A stretch of 64,000 nt of DNA from Streptomyces gobiensis (GTDB taxonomy: Bacteria > Actinomycetota > Actinomycetes > Streptomycetales > Streptomycetaceae): contig NZ_CP086120.1 of assembly GCF_021216675.1 (NCBI RefSeq), positions 1,612,001 through 1,676,000 on the forward strand, in the 5' to 3' direction. This document shows, one piece after another, positions 58,273 to 64,000 of the stretch. Numbering within the stretch: the first letter of the stretch is position 1; each line of letters starts with the position of its first letter. The notes below the pieces were generated by a model. The model did no database searches, was not told the DNA's origin, and saw only the letters and a program-made list of their open reading frames with translations. The translations under genes and the position numbers were made by a program.

Positions 58273-59204
58273 TGCTTGTCCTTGGTGGTGGCGCAGACCT
58301 TGCGTACCCCGTCGAACAGCGCGTCGTCGACCTTGACGAAGCCCCAGTTGCCCTGGTCCCCGACGGAGCAGTTGCCGTCACAGAACCCCTGGGACTTCAG
58401 ATAGTCGACGTTCGCCTTTTCCTGCAGCGCCTTGACGATCTTGTTCTTCAGAACGGTCTCGAGGTCGCTGCTGACCGCTGCGGGTGAGCCGGGGATGACC
58501 TCGGACTTCCAGATTGTGGTGACGTCGCCCTTCTCGATCTCGCCCCTGTCGATGAGCTGCTGCTCGACCATGGCTTCGTAGGCGAAGCCCAGCTCACACT
58601 GTCCATTGGCAACGGCGAGCACAGAGGCGTCGTGGCCACCGGCCATGACCGGCTCAATGTCCTGCTTGGGTTTCAGACCGGCTTCGATGAACCCGGCGGA
58701 CGGATAGAGGTAGCCGGAAGTGGAGTTGGGCTCGACGAAGCAGACCTTCTCGCCCTCGGCGTCAGCCAGGCCCTTGATGTCCGAGCCGGACTTCACGATC
58801 CCGTACGAGCGGTAGCCGGGCTTTGATCCTTTCGTCTGCACCAGCGCCGCCGCCGGCTTGATCTCCAGGCCGGAGTTCCGCGCCAGGACATAGCTGAACG
58901 GCCCGTACACAGCGATGTCGATCTTCTTGGCACGCTGGCCCTCGATGATCGCCGCATAGCTCGTCGCCTGCTGGAAGGTGACTTGCTTGCCGGTCTCCTC
59001 CTCCAGCATGGCGATGACCCCTTGGAAGCTCTGCTTCAAGGTGGTCGAGTCCTCAGTCGGGATGGCGGAGAGCACCAGCTTGTCGGGGTTACGTCCGCCA
59101 CCGGCCGTGTCACCAGAGCTGTCGGCGCTGGCGCCACAAGCGGAGAGGGAAATCATCGATAGGACGGCGCACGCGCTCAGTATTCGCCGGGAACGACTGG
59201 ACAC
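58260..59204 (-). CDS. phnD: Phosphonate/phosphite-type binding lipoprotein (PhnD-like)
   Basis: A 314-residue binding protein with a lipobox ending at Cys23 (SLSAC). Ligand-site segments are typical of PhnD/PtxB: IPTEDSTTLKQSF, DIAVYGPFSYVLA, VEPNSTSGYLYPSAGF and GGHDASVLAVANGQCELGF. The GTG start is preceded by GGAGGAG, and the longer upstream frame is not needed. In this context it may bind phosphate, phosphite, phosphonate, arsenate or an organo-arsenical. Confidence 0.9.
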   Translation of the reverse strand: MSSRSRRILSACAVLSMISLSACGASADSSGDTAGGGRNPDKLVLSAIPTEDSTTLKQSFQGVIAMLEEETGKQVTFQQATSYAAIIEGQRAKKIDIAVYGPFSYVLARNSGLEIKPAAALVQTKGSKPGYRSYGIVKSGSDIKGLADAEGEKVCFVEPNSTSGYLYPSAGFIEAGLKPKQDIEPVMAGGHDASVLAVANGQCELGFAYEAMVEQQLIDRGEIEKGDVTTIWKSEVIPGSPAAVSSDLETVLKNKIVKALQEKANVDYLKSQGFCDGNCSVGDQGNWGFVKVDDALFDGVRKVCATTKDKQCSG

Positions 59205-59307
59205 AGTGAGGTCTCCTCCCGTATCGGGCGGCAGGAAGCCACGGCCCCGCGTGGTCGTGGCTTCGCTGCCAGCCGATGCGTTGAGTAGTGAATGCGACGG
59301 GTGTGAG
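59205..59307. other. Spacer between decarboxylase and PhnD genes
   Basis: A 103-bp gap on the same-strand run. It contains the imperfect inverted repeat GAAGCCACGGCC / GGTCGTGGCTTC (59232-59263), which could attenuate transcription between the biosynthetic and transport genes. Confidence 0.5.
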
Positions 59308-60426
59308 TCAGGCGGAACCGGAGGATGCGACCAGGGCGGCGGAGAACCGGTCGCGCATCGCCTCCGGCGAGTGCGTTGCTGTTGCGCGGGGCGGCATGGG
59401 TCCGCTGCGGGCACGTGTGGGGATCAGACGCAGGTGCGGCCCGGGCGACTGCCGCGCGGCTGTGAACTGCTCGCGGACCTCGTCCAGCGTCTGGCACCGC
59501 ACAGCGCTGCGGTAACCGGCCGCGGCCGCCACTTCCTCCAACCGCGTTCGTCCTGAGGTGGTTGACTGTCCGCCGGTCGACTCATGGATGCCGTTGTCCA
59601 GCACCACGTGGACGAGGTTCGCGGGAGCCTGGTCCGCGATGACCGACAGCGTGCCCATGTGCATCAAGGCGGCGCCGTCGCCGTCCAGGATCACGACGGT
59701 GCGGTCAGGGTCCGCGAGTGCGACGCCCAGGGCGATGGACGAGGCATGACCCATCGACCCCTGCATGTAGAAATTCGCCGGTCGGTCGGAGACGCCGAAC
59801 AGTTCACGCCCGGTGTAGCCCGTGGTGGCCACGATGGGCGCCTCGTCAGCGAGTTCGGTGAGGAGCTGAACGACTTCGTGGCTGTCGAGCCGGTCGTCCC
59901 GTTCCTCAGCCGTGGCAGGACACTTGCCCACCGCGCCCTTCTCCACCAGAACGAAGGGGGCCTCTCCCGCGGCCACGGCCTCCTCCGCAGCTGTGAGGAT
60001 TTCCGCGAAGTGCTTTGCGTCGCTGTCGGCCCGCAGCAGCCAGTGCGGCAGCCCGAACATCTCCAGGAGGGGGATGGTCTTCGTCCCCATGACCTCGTGC
60101 TGCGGTTCGTCCTGCGCCGGGTCAGGCCATCCCCGCAGGCTCACGAACGTGAGCACCGGGATCCGGTACGTCATCACCAGGGACGTCAATGGATTGACCA
60201 GATTGCCCAGGCCGGAGTTCTGCAGCATCACATACGACCGCCGCCCGGCCAGAGCCGCACCAGCGGCGGTGGCAAGGGCACCGCCTTCGTTGGCGGCGGG
60301 GACGTAGCGTCCGGGTGTGCGGCTCAGATGTGCGATCGGGCCACCGAAGAAGGAGCATGGCACACCGCTTGCGAAGTGGAAGCCGCGGCCTTCGAGCTCT
60401 GAACAGAAGTCTTCGGCTGCAATCAT
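59308..60426 (-). CDS. ppd: Phosphonopyruvate decarboxylase-like TPP enzyme (possible arsonopyruvate decarboxylase)
   Basis: A 372-residue thiamine diphosphate enzyme. Family markers are FASGVPCSFFGGPI, NEGGALATAAGAALAG with the TPP-activating Glu47, LQNSGLGNLVNPLTSL, and the TPP motif GDGAALMHMG ending with Asn278 (VVLDNGI). Phosphonopyruvate decarboxylase makes phosphonoacetaldehyde and pulls the unfavourable PEP mutase reaction forward. No PEP mutase gene is in the window. The ArsR and transporter context suggests the arsenic analogue as substrate. The ATG overlaps the KAS III stop as ATGA. Confidence 0.88.
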   Translation of the reverse strand: MIAAEDFCSELEGRGFHFASGVPCSFFGGPIAHLSRTPGRYVPAANEGGALATAAGAALAGRRSYVMLQNSGLGNLVNPLTSLVMTYRIPVLTFVSLRGWPDPAQDEPQHEVMGTKTIPLLEMFGLPHWLLRADSDAKHFAEILTAAEEAVAAGEAPFVLVEKGAVGKCPATAEERDDRLDSHEVVQLLTELADEAPIVATTGYTGRELFGVSDRPANFYMQGSMGHASSIALGVALADPDRTVVILDGDGAALMHMGTLSVIADQAPANLVHVVLDNGIHESTGGQSTTSGRTRLEEVAAAAGYRSAVRCQTLDEVREQFTAARQSPGPHLRLIPTRARSGPMPPRATATHSPEAMRDRFSAALVASSGSA

Positions 60427-61574
60427 CGTGCACCGTCCTTCTCGTTCCGAGTGGACTGAAGTCGAACGGTCCGCACGCCGCTCACTGCTGCGCTTACCGC
60501 TGCGGGGGCCGGGACGTCGGAGGAATCCGAAGCAGGGTTCTGGGCCCAGTCGGGACACTCGTCGATGCGTACGACCGCGCAGGTGATCGACGTTCCTCCG
60601 CCGTGAGCGACGACCAAGACGTGGTCGCCTGGGCCTACTGCTCCGGTCTCCACGAGGTGGTGGAGACCGATGATCTGGTCATTGACGGTGAGGTGTCCGA
60701 ACTGGCGCCCGTACTCCAGGAGGCCCTTGTCCGCGCTGACCCCCATCGGGTCGAGAATGGTCTTCAGGTAGCTCTCCAGTCCCGTGAAGACGTGCGCCAC
60801 GCGGGTCACGTCGTCGGGCCCGATTCCCGCCTCCGCCATCGAGCGAAGGGCGAGTTCGGCGCGGAGCTCTCCCTGGCGACTGACGACCTGGGCCACGGTG
60901 TCGTCCAGGTCGTCCTCGAAGGCCCCCAGTCGCTCCCGGAAGTCGACTCGCTGGCCGCCGGCATTCGTTGGCGAGTAGATCGGCTCGTTACCCCGGTACA
61001 GCTGTTCCAGTTCGGCAGTGGAGCCGGAGTTGATGGACATCAGCCGCGCAAACCCGCCGCGCTTGGAGAGGACCACCGCCGAGGCACCGTCGCCGATCAC
61101 CCCGTTCTGCAGACCGAACTCCCAACGGTTGAAGTCCGGTCGGCCGGAGTTGTCCCCGCCAGTGAGCAATGCTCCCGAGCGTTCCGGGCTGGCCAACAGG
61201 TAGGACGCCGCCAGTTCGACTCCTCCCACCAGCCCGCTGCAGGCCTGCCAGATGAGGAACGACGGAACGTCGCGGTTGGTGGCGTGCTTCAGCACATACG
61301 CATGCGGCGACCACCCCAAGGGCCCCTGCGGCCAGCTGTGCGCGTGGACGTGCAGGTCGATGTCGTCCGGGCGGTCGGAGCGCCGAATGGCTTCACGTGC
61401 CGCGTGCACCGCCATGTCCGGGGCCGAGATGTCACCGGCGACAGCGGCCCCGGTCCAGCCGAACCACTCATAGTCGTCCTGAGAGTAGAGACCGCGGTCG
61501 ACCGCTTCCTCCGCGCTCATGATCTCCGGCAGATACACCCCGAGACCGTCGATGTGTATTCCAGGTGTCTTCAC
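60423..61574 (-). CDS. KAS III-like ketoacyl-ACP synthase / acyltransferase
   Basis: A 383-residue thiolase-fold protein of the FabH superfamily. The nucleophile is Cys112 in WQACSGLVGG, and GDGASAVVLSKR and AHGGGTSITCAVVRID fit the fold. The Asn expected in the canonical YGNTSAAS motif is replaced: the segment reads FGHLTVNDQI, a GH-x-x-x-x-D form that I associate with acyltransferase-type KAS III homologues such as CerJ or DpsC-like priming enzymes. It could prime the adjacent polyketide synthase or transfer its product. The C-terminal 40 residues are Ala/Ser/Pro-rich. Confidence 0.87.
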   Translation of the reverse strand: MKTPGIHIDGLGVYLPEIMSAEEAVDRGLYSQDDYEWFGWTGAAVAGDISAPDMAVHAAREAIRRSDRPDDIDLHVHAHSWPQGPLGWSPHAYVLKHATNRDVPSFLIWQACSGLVGGVELAASYLLASPERSGALLTGGDNSGRPDFNRWEFGLQNGVIGDGASAVVLSKRGGFARLMSINSGSTAELEQLYRGNEPIYSPTNAGGQRVDFRERLGAFEDDLDDTVAQVVSRQGELRAELALRSMAEAGIGPDDVTRVAHVFTGLESYLKTILDPMGVSADKGLLEYGRQFGHLTVNDQIIGLHHLVETGAVGPGDHVLVVAHGGGTSITCAVVRIDECPDWAQNPASDSSDVPAPAAVSAAVSGVRTVRLQSTRNEKDGAR

Positions 61575-61602
61575 AGCTCAGTTCCTTTTCGGGGGTCTCC
61601 AG

Positions 61603-64000
61603 TCAGGCCTGGGTGCGTATGTGTTCGGCGACCTTGGTGATGGTGCCGCCGCGCAGGAGCTTGGCGAGGGGGACGTTGACCTTGTACTCGCGGTCGATGC
61701 GGGTGCGCAGTTCGACGGCCATGAGGGAGTCCATGCCCATGCGCTTGAGAGGCTGGGCGGTGTTGATGCGGTCCGTCGGGGTGCTGAGGATCGATGCCAC
61801 CATCCCCACCAAGCTCTGCTCCAGGTCGTCCGGAGCCGCATGCAAAGCCGTTGCAACCGCCGGTTCCGGTTCTCGTACCGACGGGGCGGCCGGTTCCGGT
61901 GCGGGCTTCGGCCGCTGCTTGGGAACAGCGGGAGTTGTCGGCGCCCCCGCTGTGGGCGTGGTCATCGGTGTGGGCAGGTGACCTGGGGCCTGGGTGCGTA
62001 TGTGTTCGGCGACCTTGGTGATGGTGCCGCCGCGCAGGAGCTTGGCGAGGGGGACGTTGACCTTGTACTCGCGGTCGATGCGGGTGCGGAGCTCAACGGC
62101 CATGAGGGAGTCCATGCCCATGCGCTTGAGAGGCTGGGCGGTGTTGATGCGGTCCGTCGGGGTGCTGAGGATCGATGCCACCATCCCCACCAAGCTCTGC
62201 TCCAGGTCGTCCGGATCCGCATGCGCCTTCGGCGGCTGTGGTGGTGCTTCTGCCGCTTCGTCTGCCGGCATGGACCAGGTCTTCAGTGCGGGTGTAAGTC
62301 GCACAGACTTCGGCCGGGGCACGTCAGCGGGCTCTGGGGCAGCTCGAACAGGAGAAGACGATCCCAGGGACAGCGACTCCTGCTGCACAAGGTCACGCAG
62401 TTGTGGTGTGGCGGCCAGAGTGGGGTAGGCCTGCGCCCAAGTGCGCCAATCCACCCGAAGCACCGCAGCCTGTGTACTGCCGCTTTCGATGAGCTGCCCC
62501 ATCACTCGCAGTCCCTCAGATGGGCTGAAGTGGTCCATCCCCCGGGGCACGACGTCCTGGCCGTCCTCTTGGGCCTTACGCGCCATCATGCCGACGCTCT
62601 CCCAGAACCCCCAGTTGACGACCGTGGCCGTCTGTCCCCTCTGGACTCGGTGCTGCGCGAGCGCGTCGAGGAACGCGTTCCCCGCGGCGTAGCCGCCGAG
62701 CAGCGGTGATCCGAGCAGTGCGGATCCTGACGAGAAGAGGACGAAGAAGTCCACCGTCTCGCGTTCCAAGAGCCGGTGCAGTGCCCAGGCGCCGGAAACC
62801 TTCGCGTGAAGTGCTCGTTGGACCTGTTCGGGTTCCAGCTCTCGGATGGGCGCGTACTCGATGGTCCCGGCCGCGTGGACGACACCCCGCAGTCGAGGGA
62901 GCCCCGCGTCCGCGCGCTCCCCGAGCACAGTCCTCATCGCGTCGAGGTCGGCGGTGTCGACCGCCGCGTACTCGACTTCCGCACCACGGTCGGTCAGCTG
63001 CCGAAGCAGAGTCGTCTGGGCCCTCCGAGGGTCTGCCGAGTCCAGCGACTCCCATGTCTCGACCGGAGGGAGTGAGCTGCGTCCGGTCAGGAGCAGGTGC
63101 CGCGCCCCCTGGTCCACGAGCCACTCAGCGAGCTGCCCCCCGATGCCGCCGATTCCACCGGTGACCAGGTACGTGGCGTCGGCACGGATATCAAGCTGCG
63201 ACGGTGCGATCTCGCCATGCGACTCGCTGAAGGCGTGTTGCGGCAGGGTGACTACGACCTTCCGCCCGCTGGGAGTATCGCCCGCTTGGGCCAGCGGCAG
63301 CTCCGTGTACGGGAGGGGCCGCAGCACTCGCTGGTCGGTCAGTTCGCAGACCCTGCGCAGGGCATCCCCTGCGTGTCCAGGCGCGAACTCCACCAGATCT
63401 GGTACGTCGATCGCGTGGAAGGACCGGTTGGCGCGGAACGCGTCCGGCTCGATGGAAGCGGGTTCCGCCCCGTAGGCGGGTCCGGCGTCGAGGTAGCGCC
63501 CTCCCGGCGCCAGGACGGAGTTCTGCGACGGCGCGTTTCGGCGGCCACGAGTGGTGAGGACGACGTCGTAGGCGGGGGTGCCTCGGTTTTCGCTCAGTTC
63601 GACGTTCGCCGTGACATCGCACACCCCGGCGGAGAGCCACCGGGAGACCTGCTCTGCCGCGGACGCCAGCTCGCCGGTCGCGTCGTCGATCAGCACCTGC
63701 TCCCCCGCACTCACACGACCGGATTCGTGCAGTGCCCGGTACGCGGTGACGAAGGCGTAAGGCATCGTGGCAGCCTCAGCCGGACTGAGCTGCTCCGGCC
63801 TGCGGGCTACGAGGTCAGCGGACACGGTGACCGTCTCCGAGACACGACCGCGAGCCAAGGCGACGACCGGGTCCCCCACAGCGAGGCCGCGGACACCTGC
63901 ACCGGTCGCCTGGACGGTGCCGACGCAGTCGAAGCTGACGGGGCGGCCTGAGACGGCGGCCCGCGTTTCGTGGGAGGCCAGGCCGGCGTGGGTTACCCGG
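61603..64000 (-). CDS. Type I polyketide synthase, C-terminal part (ER-like, KR, ACP, ACP); 5' end outside window
   Basis: The frame is open from 64000 down to TGA at 61603-61605, giving about 798 residues of a larger protein. Order on the coding strand: an enoylreductase-like domain (64000 to about 63250; LAVGDPVVALARG, LAPGGRYLDAG) whose usual GGVGMAA cofactor motif is replaced by DDATGELASAA; a ketoreductase (about 63190-62450) with LVTGGIGGIGGQL, Ser/Tyr/Asn in SSGSALLGSPLLGGYAAGN and VVNWGFWE; then two ACPs (62223-61987 and 61842-61606), each with GMDSLMAVEL, joined by a Pro/Ala-rich linker. No thioesterase follows. KS, AT and DH domains must lie upstream. Confidence 0.93.
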   Translation of the reverse strand, partial: RVTHAGLASHETRAAVSGRPVSFDCVGTVQATGAGVRGLAVGDPVVALARGRVSETVTVSADLVARRPEQLSPAEAATMPYAFVTAYRALHESGRVSAGEQVLIDDATGELASAAEQVSRWLSAGVCDVTANVELSENRGTPAYDVVLTTRGRRNAPSQNSVLAPGGRYLDAGPAYGAEPASIEPDAFRANRSFHAIDVPDLVEFAPGHAGDALRRVCELTDQRVLRPLPYTELPLAQAGDTPSGRKVVVTLPQHAFSESHGEIAPSQLDIRADATYLVTGGIGGIGGQLAEWLVDQGARHLLLTGRSSLPPVETWESLDSADPRRAQTTLLRQLTDRGAEVEYAAVDTADLDAMRTVLGERADAGLPRLRGVVHAAGTIEYAPIRELEPEQVQRALHAKVSGAWALHRLLERETVDFFVLFSSGSALLGSPLLGGYAAGNAFLDALAQHRVQRGQTATVVNWGFWESVGMMARKAQEDGQDVVPRGMDHFSPSEGLRVMGQLIESGSTQAAVLRVDWRTWAQAYPTLAATPQLRDLVQQESLSLGSSSPVRAAPEPADVPRPKSVRLTPALKTWSMPADEAAEAPPQPPKAHADPDDLEQSLVGMVASILSTPTDRINTAQPLKRMGMDSLMAVELRTRIDREYKVNVPLAKLLRGGTITKVAEHIRTQAPGHLPTPMTTPTAGAPTTPAVPKQRPKPAPEPAAPSVREPEPAVATALHAAPDDLEQSLVGMVASILSTPTDRINTAQPLKRMGMDSLMAVELRTRIDREYKVNVPLAKLLRGGTITKVAEHIRTQA
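61606..61842 (-). repeat. Near-identical ACP-coding repeat, copy 2 (C-terminal)
   Basis: This 237-bp segment differs from 61987-62223 at about four bases, even at synonymous sites. It codes the second ACP. Confidence 0.95.
61987..62223 (-). repeat. Near-identical ACP-coding repeat, copy 1
   Basis: The partner of 61606-61842 at a 381-bp offset, same orientation. It codes the first of the tandem ACPs. Confidence 0.95.

Overview
The window reads as chromosome from a high-GC actinobacterium, most likely Streptomyces. The evidence is very high GC with strong third-position bias, GTG and TTG starts, ATGA-type stop/start overlaps, and gene neighbourhoods typical of that genus (cslA-glxA-GH6 cellulase, cbtBA behind a cobalamin riboswitch, nagE2-nagE1-nagF-rph with DasR sites, a SigB-type sigma factor). 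I ran no homology search; family calls rest on motifs and remembered family features.

Layout. 1-252 is the end of an EAL-domain protein. 279-9562 looks like a catabolic and uptake locus: two Asp/Glu-racemase-fold enzymes, a D-2-hydroxyacid dehydrogenase, an amidase, a DUF3830 protein, an IclR regulator and an EhuABCD-type ABC importer. Part of it lies between two identical tRNA-Lys(CTT) genes in opposite orientation (5256-5329 and 10496-10569). 11382-19127 is a cell-surface glycan locus: a cellulose-synthase-like enzyme, the copper-radical oxidase GlxA, a secreted His-rich protein, a class F sortase, riboswitch-controlled CbtB-CbtA and a GH6 lipoprotein. A VanW-type protein follows behind a 166-bp terminal-inverted-repeat element.

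21854-36065 is a long leftward run of tightly packed genes with a full ADP-heptose supply set (GmhA, bifunctional HldE, GmhB), two GT9 heptosyltransferase-like enzymes, further glycosyltransferases, sugar epimerase/SDR enzymes and a carbamoyltransferase. A divergent pyruvyltransferase-like gene follows. 37254-44885 carries a hemerythrin protein, a stress sigma factor, an oxidoreductase, the GlcNAc PTS genes and RNase PH. 45476-49723 carries a class A PBP, a guanidine-III-riboswitch-controlled SMR exporter, GroES-like, DUF3618 and Bcp proteins, and tRNA-Leu(TAG).

Immediately after tRNA-Leu the content changes. 49923-64000 holds a PstS / fused PstC-PstA / PstB importer, an MFS exporter, an ArsR repressor with metalloid-type cysteines, a PhnC / PhnD / fused PhnE importer, a phosphonopyruvate-decarboxylase-like enzyme, a KAS III-like acyltransferase and the 3' part of a type I polyketide synthase ending in KR and two nearly identical ACPs. 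Together these resemble a phosphonate-like pathway re-tooled for arsenic (an arseno-polyketide cluster). That is the most exciting content here. The C-As or C-P bond-forming mutase would have to lie outside the window.

Repeats: a 166-bp inverted-repeat-bounded element (two copies), a 176-bp tandem repeat, a roughly 92-bp tandem repeat with an inverted relative elsewhere, and a roughly 107-bp dispersed repeat (three copies).
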